Source: Thermaceae bacterium (GTDB lineage: Bacteria; Deinococcota; Deinococci; Deinococcales; Marinithermaceae). From it: DNA of 8,688 nucleotides. Within the stretch, counting starts at the first letter, position 1, and every line of letters begins with the position of its first letter. Both the position numbers and the translations under genes were made by a program. A model generated the notes under the pieces. It was not told the DNA's origin and searched no databases. It was given only the letters and a program-made list of their open reading frames with translations. Below are positions 1 to 5,925 of the stretch, piece after piece. The stretch covers positions 1 through 8,688 of the forward strand of contig JALUED010000126.1 in assembly GCA_027053145.1 (NCBI GenBank). The letters run 5' to 3'.

Positions 1-400
1 CGAACCCCCGGCGCAAAAGCGCCGGCCAGCCCCCGAGCCGCTCGAGGCCCGCCCGGGCGAGCCGGGGCACCCCGAGCCGGCGGGCGAGCTCGCGGACCTC
101 GCGCTCGGAAAAGGCAAGGACCTCGGGGCCAAGGAGCACCGCGTCCCCAAACCCCTTGGGCCGCTCAGGAAGCGCCACGAGTTGGCCGGGGGCAAGCCCC
201 TCCGGAGGCCGGCCAAGGTCGTAGGCCCCCGGCCCCTCGCCCGGGGCGGTGCGGTAGGGGAGGTCAAGGCTTCGGGCCACTTCCTTAAGGAGCAGGGTCT
301 TCCCAAATCCCGGCGGGCCCCAGACCACCACCGGGGCCTCCTTGAGCGCCTCCACCACCCGGCGCACCAGGTCAGGTCGGTACAAATAACCCCGCCCCAT
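1..400 (-). CDS. MalT-like STAND ATPase regulator, N-terminal part (partial)
   Basis: Only the first 133 residues are in the window; the gene continues past base 1. A Walker A motif GPPGFGKT lies at residues 28-35, after a short N-terminal helix (RPDLVRRVVEAL) typical of the MalT/AfsR-like STAND NTPases. Near the window edge GGWPALLRR (123-131) matches the conserved GGWPaal element of this class, preceded by a helix like the usual 'F...E...L' stretch (97-109). The start is fixed: an in-frame TAA lies at 416-418 and ATG 398-400 is the only start codon after it. No SD precedes it, so the message may be leaderless. The segment between Walker A and GGWP is short (about 90 residues), and I see no clear hydrophobic Walker B ending in D/E; LVALPE (74-79) sits about where it would be. 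Such proteins usually continue into TPR repeats and a DNA-binding or SARP/BTAD domain, which cannot be seen here. Divergent from the lipoprotein gene at 458; a direct-repeat operator abuts this start codon. Confidence 0.72.
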   Translation of the reverse strand, partial: MGRGYLYRPDLVRRVVEALKEAPVVVWGPPGFGKTLLLKEVARSLDLPYRTAPGEGPGAYDLGRPPEGLAPGQLVALPERPKGFGDAVLLGPEVLAFSEREVRELARRLGVPRLARAGLERLGGWPALLRRGF

Positions 401-403
401 AGG

Positions 404-437
404 CTTAACCGGAGTTTAACCAAACCCCACCTAGCTT
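404..437 (+). promoter_or_regulatory. Pho-box-like direct repeat operator and -10, first lipoprotein gene
   Basis: Two direct half-sites, CTTAACC (404-410) and TTTAACC (415-421), start 11 bp apart, one helical turn. Ten bases after the second is a -10-like hexamer TAGCTT (432-437). No -35 is evident, so the repeat occupies the -35 region as in PhoB/OmpR-class activated promoters. The same arrangement recurs at 1385-1418. The half-site resembles the cyanobacterial Pho box (PyTTAAPyPy repeats). The array also lies immediately upstream of the divergent regulator's ATG (398-400). The identity of the binding regulator is inferred. Confidence 0.6.
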
Positions 438-457
438 GGGGGCGGAGGTGGAAACGC

Positions 458-1348
458 ATGCGTAAGCTCGGGCTTTTCCTCGGCCTTTTCCTCTTTGCCG
501 TGCTGGCGGGCTGCGGCCAGCAGACGGGCCCCGGACCGGGCGGCGGAAACGGCGGGAACCTCCCCCAAGAGTCCGACCCCCAGCAGATCGCCCTCGCGCT
601 CTACGCCGCGGACCTCCAGATCTACCGGATGGCCTATCCCCTCTACTATGCGGGCTTTCCCCTGCCGCTCATGCCCTTCCAGTTCCTGCCGGCCGCGACC
701 TGGACCTGCGGCAGCGTGCGCGTAAGCGGCAACCTCTCCGACGCCGATAACGACAGCGTTCCAAAGCACGCGGTCTTTAACGGCAGGTGCACCTGGAGCA
801 TCAGCGGCGAAGGGGGCACCGTGACCGGCTACTGGGAGTTCCAAAACCTGAGCGTCCAAGACCCAAACGACGGCGACCCGGACGCTGGCATCCAGGCAAA
901 CGGCAAGGTGGTCTTTGCCGTTCAGAGCCCTGAGGATGACGTCACCTGGTCCTGGAACCTCACCCACCACGACTTCGTGAAGCGCACCAACGACTACGCC
1001 TTCACCTACGAAGGCACGTGGCAGATCGAGGAGGACGGCAAGACCTACACCTTCGACTACAGCCTCGAGGGCACCTGGAATCCCACCGACCCCGATGACC
1101 CTTGGGGCGACGGGACCCTAAACGCCGAAGGGAACTTTAGCGGAACCGCCTCGGACTGCCCCTCCGGCTGGTCCACCACCGCCCGCCTCACCGCAGTCCA
1201 ATACCGGGGCGGCAAGATCGTCGGCGGCGCCGCGAACCTAAACGCGCGCAACTGCGACGGCGAGACGGAGTCCTTGAGGATCACCTGGAGCCCAACGAAG
1301 GTCTGCGTCAAAGCCAACTCTGAGCCGGAGGTTTGTTGGAACCAATAA
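458..1348 (+). CDS. Secreted lipoprotein, beta-rich, unknown function
   Basis: Predicted 296-residue lipoprotein. Start ATG 458 is chosen because GGAGGTG (444-450) sits 7 nt upstream and the protein then begins with a proper signal peptide: basic MRK, hydrophobic core, lipobox LAGC with lipidated Cys19. The open frame extends upstream to 182, but that part is antisense to the divergent regulator. After a Gly/Pro-rich linker (22-35) comes an apparently beta-rich domain with many Trp/Tyr/Thr residues. An Asp-rich DADNDSVP loop (95-102) resembles calcium-binding loops of the DxDxDG type, and DPDDPWGDG (211-219) is similar. Six further Cys (84, 111, 234, 266, 283, 293) could form disulfides outside the cytoplasm. 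I do not recognise a family. It is followed by a strong terminator and shares its operator architecture with the next lipoprotein gene, so both probably answer to the same signal. Confidence 0.85.
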   Translation: MRKLGLFLGLFLFAVLAGCGQQTGPGPGGGNGGNLPQESDPQQIALALYAADLQIYRMAYPLYYAGFPLPLMPFQFLPAATWTCGSVRVSGNLSDADNDSVPKHAVFNGRCTWSISGEGGTVTGYWEFQNLSVQDPNDGDPDAGIQANGKVVFAVQSPEDDVTWSWNLTHHDFVKRTNDYAFTYEGTWQIEEDGKTYTFDYSLEGTWNPTDPDDPWGDGTLNAEGNFSGTASDCPSGWSTTARLTAVQYRGGKIVGGAANLNARNCDGETESLRITWSPTKVCVKANSEPEVCWNQ

Positions 1349-1362
1349 CGAATACCCCTCTT

Positions 1363-1396
1363 GCGCGGGGCCAGAGGCCCCGCGCTTAACCTTTGC
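1363..1396 (+). terminator. Intrinsic terminator after the first lipoprotein gene
   Basis: Perfect 10-bp G/C stem, GCGCGGGGCC (1363-1372) with GGCCCCGCGC (1376-1385), and an AGA loop, followed by a broken T-rich stretch TTAACCTTTGC. It begins 14 nt after the TAA stop. The last base of the stem is also the first base of the next gene's operator, so the terminator tail and the operator are the same DNA. Confidence 0.7.
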
Positions 1397-1418
1397 TTAA
1401 CCCGGCGCCTGCTAGAAG
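1385..1418 (+). promoter_or_regulatory. Pho-box-like direct repeat operator and -10, second lipoprotein gene
   Basis: Half-sites CTTAACC (1385-1391) and CTTAACC (1396-1402) are identical and start 11 bp apart. A -10-like hexamer TAGAAG (1413-1418) follows 10 bp after the second half-site, giving an expected start of transcription near 1425. Half-site sequence, 4-bp spacer and distance to the -10 all repeat the array at 404-437, while the spacer bases differ (GGAG versus TTTG). This argues for a shared protein-binding site rather than a recent duplication. Confidence 0.62.
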
Positions 1419-1442
1419 GGGGTTGCCAAGGGAGGGATGCGT

Positions 1443-2759
1443 ATGGGAGGAAAACGCCCTATTGGGCTTTGGTGGATGGGCCTTTTGCTCCTCGCCGCCT
1501 GCGCCCCCCGGCCGGCGGTCGAGGTCCGGCCGGTGCCGGGGGTGAAGGTGAGGGTGCCGGTCAGCGCACCGGCGCCCAGGCCCCAGGGCGCGACCGCGGT
1601 GGAGAGCGGCAAGAAGGGCGGCCTGCCGGCGATCAAGGTCCTGCCCGGGAACCCGCTTCCCGAGCCCGGGACCGCCTTTGCCGACGACTTCTCGAAGTAC
1701 CCCACGGGGGCCGTCCTGCCGGCGGTGGCGCCGGACCGCTACGGCCTCTTGCGACGGGGCGACTGGCAGAAGGTGAGCGTCACCGAAGCCTTCGACCCCT
1801 CGGGCCGGCTCGACAAAGCGGTGCGCCTCGAGGGCGGCTACGGCGAGGGCTTCCTCACCACGGGGAGCCCGGACTGGACCGACTACCGCATCTCCATGCG
1901 GCTCAAGGTGAAGGAGGCCCCCTTCACCGGTAGCCACCTCCGGACGCGGCTCTTCCTGGACGGGGCCGGAGGGCGGGCGCTGGAATTCCAGCTCGGCTTC
2001 GAGGGGGCGAAGCTCGTGAAGCTCGCTGGGGACCAGAGCTTCGTCCTGGTGGACCGCCCCGAGCTCCGGGACGTGGGCCGGGCCTTCCTTAGGGACGGCA
2101 ACTGGCACGACCTGGCCTTCGAGCTAAAAGGCGACGGCACCGTCCGCGCAGTGCTCGACGGCACCGAGCTCCTAGTCTGGAAAGACCCCGACTACCGTCA
2201 GGGCGGCTTCGGCATCGGTCCCAAGGGGATCACCTTCTTCCTCGATGACCTGAAGATCGAGCGGCTGGGCTCGGCCGCCCCGCCAGAGGAGGGGGCGGCC
2301 CCGCCCACGCGACAGAACTTTTGCGGCCTGCGGGCCGGGGAGGAGCTTCCCCACGAGCGCTTTCTTGCGAGCCGCGAGGTGGAGCTTTTCCTCCTCGGCG
2401 GGGCCACGGCGGCCCGGGACTACCGGATCGGCTACTACCCCGCGGAAAAGCCCGAAGCGGTCACCTACCTGATCGAGCACCGGGGGGCCTTCGAACCCGC
2501 GACCTGCCTGACCCCCCCGCCCTCGGCCCGCTTCCGACCGGAGGGAGCCTTCGGCCTCGCCCACACCTACGAGCACTACGGCACCAAGACCGTCTACAGC
2601 GAGGACGCGAGGAACGAAGCGCCGAAGGGCTTCCGCGCTTACCGGGCCCTCAACCCAAAGGGCGAGGAGGTGGGCATTCTGCTCCTCATCGAGGACTGGG
2701 TTGACGCCGACTACGACGACGTGGGCCTCCTGCTTCGCGGCGCCACCCCGCTGCCGTAG
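1443..2759 (+). CDS. Lipoprotein with a concanavalin/LamG-like domain and a novel C-terminal domain
   Basis: Predicted 438-residue lipoprotein. ATG 1443 is preferred over ATG 1437 because the SD GGAGGG (1431-1436) touches 1437 but is 6 nt from 1443. The signal peptide has an N-terminal GKR, a hydrophobic core and lipobox LAAC (Cys20). A Pro-rich linker (about 21-75) leads to a jelly-roll region (about 78-276): it opens with FADDFS, contains WTDYRISMRLKVK, WHDLAFELKGDGTVRAVLDG and GGFGIG, and closes with FFLDDLKIERLG. This is the pattern of concanavalin-A-like/LamG or DUF1080-type glucanase-like folds, usually carbohydrate or surface binding. A second linker (277-292) leads to a domain from Cys294 to the end with Cys355 and EGAFGL (367-372), which I do not recognise. 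The same frame continues after TAG with a diverged copy of that last domain. No catalytic residues are identifiable. Cell-surface location is inferred from the signal peptide. Confidence 0.82.
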   Translation: MGGKRPIGLWWMGLLLLAACAPRPAVEVRPVPGVKVRVPVSAPAPRPQGATAVESGKKGGLPAIKVLPGNPLPEPGTAFADDFSKYPTGAVLPAVAPDRYGLLRRGDWQKVSVTEAFDPSGRLDKAVRLEGGYGEGFLTTGSPDWTDYRISMRLKVKEAPFTGSHLRTRLFLDGAGGRALEFQLGFEGAKLVKLAGDQSFVLVDRPELRDVGRAFLRDGNWHDLAFELKGDGTVRAVLDGTELLVWKDPDYRQGGFGIGPKGITFFLDDLKIERLGSAAPPEEGAAPPTRQNFCGLRAGEELPHERFLASREVELFLLGGATAARDYRIGYYPAEKPEAVTYLIEHRGAFEPATCLTPPPSARFRPEGAFGLAHTYEHYGTKTVYSEDARNEAPKGFRAYRALNPKGEEVGILLLIEDWVDADYDDVGLLLRGATPLP

Positions 2760-2840
2760 GGGGGATGCCCGCTGGGCGCCACCCGCCCGGAGCTTCCCCG
2801 CGAGGACGAAGGCCCCTGCCGCCTCCGCCCCGCCGAGCGG
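2760..2840 (+). other. In-frame continuation after the TAG stop, start of the second domain copy
   Basis: The frame of the lipoprotein ending at 2759 continues from 2760 without another stop. It encodes a linker-like stretch and then GPCRLRPAER, which aligns with the start of the upstream C-terminal domain (NFCGLRAGEE). No ATG, GTG or TTG occurs in this frame here (only a CTG at 2772), so the conserved Cys codon (2817) lies before the first possible start, GTG 2841. The beginning of the domain copy can therefore be translated only by stop-codon readthrough or an unusual start; otherwise it is dead sequence. Confidence 0.55.
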
Positions 2841-3170
2841 GTGCCCGCCCGCGGGTTCTTCCCCCGCGGGCGGGTGCGGTTAGGGGTGCTCGAGGCCCCC
2901 AAAGGCCTCCCCCTGGGCTTTTACCTGCTGGACTGCCCCACGCGGCGCGCGGTCCTGACCGAAACCCCCCAAGTCCGGCGCTGCGAACCGGGCCCTACGC
3001 TGGCCTTCGAGCCTCCGGGGGCGTTCGGACTCTACGCCGGGCGCCTGCGACTTGGGGAAGGGCTCTCGGTCTTCCGCGCGCGCGCCCACCGCACGCGCCT
3101 TTTAATTCTCGGCCCGGAAATCGCGCTCGTGCTCTCTGGAGCGAGCCCTATCCCCCCAGAATGGGGGTAG
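2841..3170 (+). CDS. Diverged copy of the lipoprotein's C-terminal domain, possibly a nonsense-split fragment
   Basis: The open frame runs from GTG 2841 to TAG 3168-3170 (109 codons) and is in phase with the lipoprotein gene upstream. Codon third positions are strongly G/C as in a translated gene. Read from 2814, it aligns with residues 293-438 of the upstream protein: C-x-L-R-x-x-E-x-x-P-x-x-x-F near the start, a second Cys (codon 2982), FEPPGAFGL against FRPEGAFGL (codon 3018 onward), and an ending EIALVLSGASPIP against DVGLLLRGATPLP. The copy is shorter by two deletions. There is no SD before GTG 2841, and that codon is inside the domain. I see three options: a third domain of a longer lipoprotein cut by a nonsense mutation or base error, a readthrough extension, or a decaying duplicate. 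Function is unknown. Confidence 0.5.
   Translation: MPARGFFPRGRVRLGVLEAPKGLPLGFYLLDCPTRRAVLTETPQVRRCEPGPTLAFEPPGAFGLYAGRLRLGEGLSVFRARAHRTRLLILGPEIALVLSGASPIPPEWG
2844..2874 (+). other. 12-bp perfect GC hairpin downstream of the lipoprotein stop
   Basis: CCCGCCCGCGGG (2844-2855) and CCCGCGGGCGGG (2863-2874) are exact reverse complements around a 7-nt loop (TTCTTCC). Two wobble pairs and one G-C pair can extend the stem. No T-tract follows. It begins 84 nt after the TAG stop, inside the domain-copy frame. It may terminate or stabilise the lipoprotein mRNA, or merely reflect Arg/Gly/Pro-rich coding. Confidence 0.45.
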
Positions 3171-3256
3171 GCCCGAACCGCCGCCCCGCCCATAATAAAA
3201 GCGGGTCGGATTTTCACAGCCCCCTGGCCAGGGGCGGTTTATGCTACGGAGAACCG
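3171..3256 (+). promoter_or_regulatory. Leader/promoter region of the diguanylate cyclase gene with a 14-bp palindrome
   Basis: This is the only AT-richer patch before the cyclase gene. CATAAT (3191-3196) resembles a -10, though no convincing -35 precedes it. The next TATGCT (3240-3245) is too close to the start to leave room for the SD. Between them is a perfect 14-bp palindrome CCCCTGGCCAGGGG (3221-3234), a candidate operator or leader hairpin. SD GGAG (3248-3251) precedes ATG 3257 by 5 nt. A weak 5-bp stem (3185-3189/3201-3205) followed by TTTT at 3211-3214 could instead end upstream transcription. Confidence 0.35.
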
Positions 3257-4246
3257 ATGGGTTGGTGGGCACCGAACCACACCGCGCTCGAACCGTTCGA
3301 ACACTTCTGGGGCGGCTACTACTGGTGGGTCATGGCCGCGGTCATGGCCCTCGCCATCGTCACCCAGCAGCCCTGGAACCACCGCGGCGACCTCTTTGCG
3401 GATCTTCTTTTCCTGGCCTGGACCGCGGCGATGTACGCCGCATCCAAGCGCTGGCCGTTTTGGGCGCGGCTGATTCACGCCCTGGGCGTGCTTCCCGTCC
3501 TCGCCTTCTATACCATCCAGACCGAAACCGCGATTCCCCCCGAATACCACCCCGTCCTTTACGTACTGCTCGCGTTCTTCCCCATCTACACCACCGCCGC
3601 CATGATGGGGGTTTTGGGGTTTGCCGCTTCTGCCCTTTTGGCCGCAGCCCTCGGCGCGCATCTGATCCGCGAGCCTCCGCTTGCCACCATCGCCTTCTTC
3701 TTCTGGTCCCTCGCCGGCCTGCTGGGGCTTGGCTACTACCGGCTTGCCGCGAAGCTCAAGCACTACCACGAAACCCTCCTCAGCCAGGCGCTCACCGACC
3801 CGCTCACCGGGCTCCGCAACCGCCGGGCGCTGGAAGAGGACTTCACCCGCCTGCAGGCGCTCGCCAAGAGGGAGAAAAAGCGGCTCATCTTTACCCTCTG
3901 GGACGTCAACGACCTCAAAAAGATCAACGACATGTACGGCCACGCCGCCGGGGACCGGGTGCTCAAGAGGTTTGCAAGGATCCTTCGGGAAGCGCTTCGC
4001 CAGTCCGACGCCCTCTACCGCATCGGGGGCGACGAGTTCGCGGGGCTGCACGTGGGGCTTGAGGACCCGGACAGCATGCTCGAGCGGGTGCGGCAACAGT
4101 TCCCTTGGGCCTCGTCCGGTTGGGTGGACGCCACCGAGACCGACTTCAAAACCGCCTACCGCGAGGTGGATAAGCGGATGTACCGCGACAAAGCCCACAA
4201 ACCCGAGGAGCTCGCGCAGTTCACCCGCGAGGAAACCGCCGGGTAA
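3257..4246 (+). CDS. Membrane-anchored GGDEF diguanylate cyclase
   Basis: A 329-residue protein predicted to make cyclic di-GMP from two GTP at the inner face of the membrane. ATG 3257 is chosen for its SD (GGAG, 5 nt upstream) and because the frame further upstream is not coding. Residues about 20-165 contain five or six hydrophobic segments with short loops, a sensor-like membrane domain I cannot assign to a named MASE family. A short linker (166-178) leads to the GGDEF domain: DPLTGLRNRRAL (181-192), metal-site motif DVNDLKKIND (216-225), YGHAAGD (227-233), and the signature GGDEF at 257-261. RQSD (248-251), exactly five residues before GGDEF, is an intact RxxD inhibitory I-site, so product inhibition is expected. 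The end of the domain (VDKRMYRDKA, 304-313) matches the usual ADxAMYxAK with a slightly shortened preceding region. It stands alone, convergent with the operon that ends at 4277, so its target is unknown. Confidence 0.93.
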   Translation: MGWWAPNHTALEPFEHFWGGYYWWVMAAVMALAIVTQQPWNHRGDLFADLLFLAWTAAMYAASKRWPFWARLIHALGVLPVLAFYTIQTETAIPPEYHPVLYVLLAFFPIYTTAAMMGVLGFAASALLAAALGAHLIREPPLATIAFFFWSLAGLLGLGYYRLAAKLKHYHETLLSQALTDPLTGLRNRRALEEDFTRLQALAKREKKRLIFTLWDVNDLKKINDMYGHAAGDRVLKRFARILREALRQSDALYRIGGDEFAGLHVGLEDPDSMLERVRQQFPWASSGWVDATETDFKTAYREVDKRMYRDKAHKPEELAQFTREETAG

Positions 4247-4274
4247 CGCTTCCTGCGGCGAAGCGGCAAGCCCC

Positions 4275-4305
4275 GGCTAAAGCGCCTCGGGGCGGTGCTT
4301 TAGCC
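4275..4305. repeat. 9-bp inverted repeat between the convergent genes
   Basis: GGCTAAAGC (4275-4283) and GCTTTAGCC (4297-4305) are exact reverse complements with a 13-nt loop. The repeat spans the last codons and the TAG stop of the leftward hydrolase gene, 29 nt after the cyclase stop. A second hairpin, CGCTTC/GAAGCG (4247-4252/4260-4265), follows the cyclase stop directly. Neither has a T-tract on either strand, so a role as a bidirectional terminator is only possible. Confidence 0.35.
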
Positions 4306-5170
4306 AGTAGCGCGCCAGCCCATAGACCGAATAGGCACTCGGGTTGGCCGCCTCGTAGCGGGCGGCGGCCTCCTCGTCGAGCCCTGCGGCGGCGAGCTCT
4401 TCCCGCACCTTGACCTCGAAGAGGGGCACCATCGCTTCAGGGGAAAGGCCCTCTTTGAGCCGGTCCCGCACCCACGCACCCCAGCCCGAAAGCCTTGCCT
4501 TGAGCTCTTCAAGCACCTGCCCTTTGTCCCGGTAGGCGCCGAAGTGGGTGAGGTAGAGGGTGTCTGCGGGAAGCGCCCGGAGCTTTTCGATCGAGGCCTG
4601 CCAGGCCTCAAGCTCTATATCCGGCGGGGGGCTGGGCGGGAGCACCGGACCCCCGCCGAGCCGCACCCCGGCGACGTCGCCGGTAAAAAGCGCCCCCCCA
4701 AGTTGCCAGGCGTGGTGGTGCTTGGCGTGGCCCAGGGTTTCGTGGGCGACGAAGGTGCGACCGCCCACCCTCACCCGCTCCCCGTCCCGAACGGCAACGA
4801 GCCGGTCTTCGGAAACGGCCTCCATCCGCCCCCAAAGGGCCTCCATGCGCTCCCCGTAAATCCGTCGGGCGCTTGCCACCAGCCGGCTGGGGTCGGCGAG
4901 GTGCCGGTACCCCCGGGGATGGACGTGGACCCGAGCCCCGGCCTCGGCGAAGCGCCAGGCGGCGCCGGCGTGGTCCAGGTGGATGTGGGTCAAGAAGACG
5001 TCGGTGACGTCTTGGAGGGTATAACCAAGGGCCCGAAGCTCGGCTGCCACCTGGGGAAAAGCCACCTCGGGCCCGGCCTCGACGAGCGCCACACCCCCCT
5101 CGTGGGGCACGGCGAAGACCGCGATGACCCCCTCCTGCCCCCGCCAGCGGGTGTCGAGAACGTGGATCAA
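4277..5170 (-). CDS. Metallo-beta-lactamase-fold hydrolase
   Basis: A 297-residue MBL-fold protein. Metal ligands are complete: HIHLDH (His62, His64, Asp66, His67), His148 in GHAKHHH, Asp165 in FTGD, and His209 in YLTHFG, so a binuclear metal centre is expected. Typical strands precede the motif (VALVEAGP, 27-34). The C-terminal third (about 215-297) is helical and probably shapes the substrate pocket. The substrate cannot be told; lactones, thioesters and phosphodiesters are all known for the superfamily, and the general architecture is closest to the broad glyoxalase II/lactonase-like group. The start is TTG 5168-5170, overlapping the upstream gene's TGA by 4 nt, with a strong SD GGGGAGGG (5175-5182) 4 nt away inside that gene, so the two are translationally coupled. 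The FAH-family neighbour hints at a shared small-molecule pathway. No signal peptide; cytoplasmic. Confidence 0.9.
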   Translation of the reverse strand: MIHVLDTRWRGQEGVIAVFAVPHEGGVALVEAGPEVAFPQVAAELRALGYTLQDVTDVFLTHIHLDHAGAAWRFAEAGARVHVHPRGYRHLADPSRLVASARRIYGERMEALWGRMEAVSEDRLVAVRDGERVRVGGRTFVAHETLGHAKHHHAWQLGGALFTGDVAGVRLGGGPVLPPSPPPDIELEAWQASIEKLRALPADTLYLTHFGAYRDKGQVLEELKARLSGWGAWVRDRLKEGLSPEAMVPLFEVKVREELAAAGLDEEAAARYEAANPSAYSVYGLARYWLKHRPEAL

Positions 5171-5913
5171 GGCGCCCTCCCCACCGGGTTCCGGAGCGTG
5201 CCCACGCCTTCCACCGCGACCTCGACCACGTCGCCCACCGAAAGCGGCCCCACCCCCTCGGGGGTGCCGGTGAGCACCACGTCGCCAGGGTAGAGGGTCA
5301 TGAAGCGGGAGATGTAGGCGAGGATCTCGGGGACGGAGAAGATCAGGTCGGCGGTGCTCCCCTCTTGGCGGAGCTCGCCGTTTACGTAGGTGCGGACGGT
5401 AAGGCGGGTGGGATCAAGGTCGGTTTCGATCCAAGGACCAAGGGGTAAAAAGCCGTCCGCCGACTTCGCCCGCACCCACTGGAGGTCGGTCCTTTGCCGG
5501 TCGCGGGCGGTGACGTCGTTGGCCGCGGTGTAGCCGAGGACGTAGGCGAGGGCTTCTTCCTCGGAAACGTTTTGCATCGTCTGCCCGATCACCACGGCGA
5601 GCTCGCCTTCGTAGTGGAGTTCGTTTGTCCAGCTGGGGTAGGGAATCGTGCCCTCGTGGGGAAGAAGGGCGTTCGGGGCGATGAGAAAAAGGCCCGGCTC
5701 CAGGGGAGGAGCCTCGCCCCCCATCTCGCGCACGTGCCCAAGGTAGTTCTTGCCCACGGCGACGATCTTGGTGGGCTCGGTGGGGACGAGGAGCTCAAGC
5801 GAGGCGAGCTGATAGCGCTCGCCGGTCCGCTTGCCGAGGGGCCCTTCGGTGGCGTAGACCCAGGGGCCCTCGAGCACGCCGTACCGCCCGCCCCCAAAGC
5901 GCAGGATCTTCAT
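5167..5913 (-). CDS. Fumarylacetoacetate hydrolase (FAH) family protein
   Basis: A 248-residue FAH-fold enzyme, the usual size of the single-domain acylpyruvase / oxaloacetate decarboxylase / HpcE-type isomerase group, which cleaves or decarboxylates beta-diketo acids using Mg2+ or Mn2+. The metal triad is visible: Glu102 and Glu104 in HYEGELAV, Asp133 in ANDVTARD. KNYLGHVREM (55-64) carries the lid His/Glu pair (His60, Glu63) that acts as acid-base dyad in FAHD1-like enzymes. Lys150 in RAKSADGFLPLGP and the ending LTGTPEGVGPL are also typical. Where many relatives have FLKxP, this protein has FLIAP (76-80), a possible substrate-specificity change. ATG 5911-5913 lies 9 nt after the upstream stop, has no SD, and is preceded at exactly 6 nt by TAGACT, so it may also be made from its own leaderless mRNA. 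Exact substrate not assignable. Confidence 0.9.
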   Translation of the reverse strand: MKILRFGGGRYGVLEGPWVYATEGPLGKRTGERYQLASLELLVPTEPTKIVAVGKNYLGHVREMGGEAPPLEPGLFLIAPNALLPHEGTIPYPSWTNELHYEGELAVVIGQTMQNVSEEEALAYVLGYTAANDVTARDRQRTDLQWVRAKSADGFLPLGPWIETDLDPTRLTVRTYVNGELRQEGSTADLIFSVPEILAYISRFMTLYPGDVVLTGTPEGVGPLSVGDVVEVAVEGVGTLRNPVGRAP

Positions 5914-5919
5914 GCGCCC

Positions 5920-5925
5920 AGTCTA
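5920..5925 (-). promoter_or_regulatory. Candidate internal leaderless promoter (-10 TAGACT) before the FAH gene
   Basis: On the minus strand TAGACT ends exactly 6 nt before ATG 5913 and there is no SD, the geometry of leaderless -10 elements (TAnnnT) well known in Deinococcota. The same hexamer, within a longer GGTAGACTG, sits at the same distance before the first gene of this operon. The TAG is also the stop codon of the PlsY-like gene. No good -35 is seen. Confidence 0.42.

Noticed and set aside
8..25. 7-bp hairpin CCGGCGC/GCGCCGG with AAAA loop
   Set aside because: It lies inside the regulator's coding sequence (GGWPALLRR region) and has no terminator tail, so it is probably incidental in GC-rich coding DNA.
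182..457. N-terminal extension of the first lipoprotein's open frame
   Set aside because: It is antisense to the regulator's Walker A region. The real start at 458 has an SD and a complete lipoprotein signal peptide.
2765..3256. Upstream extension of the cyclase reading frame
   Set aside because: The added stretch is Pro/Arg-rich out-of-frame translation of the domain copy. The cyclase starts at 3257 behind an SD with its first membrane segment close by.
3239..4198. 319-codon open frame antisense to the cyclase
   Set aside because: Its translation is low-complexity Gly/Val/Glu-rich, and it mirrors a gene with intact GGDEF motifs: a GC-rich shadow.
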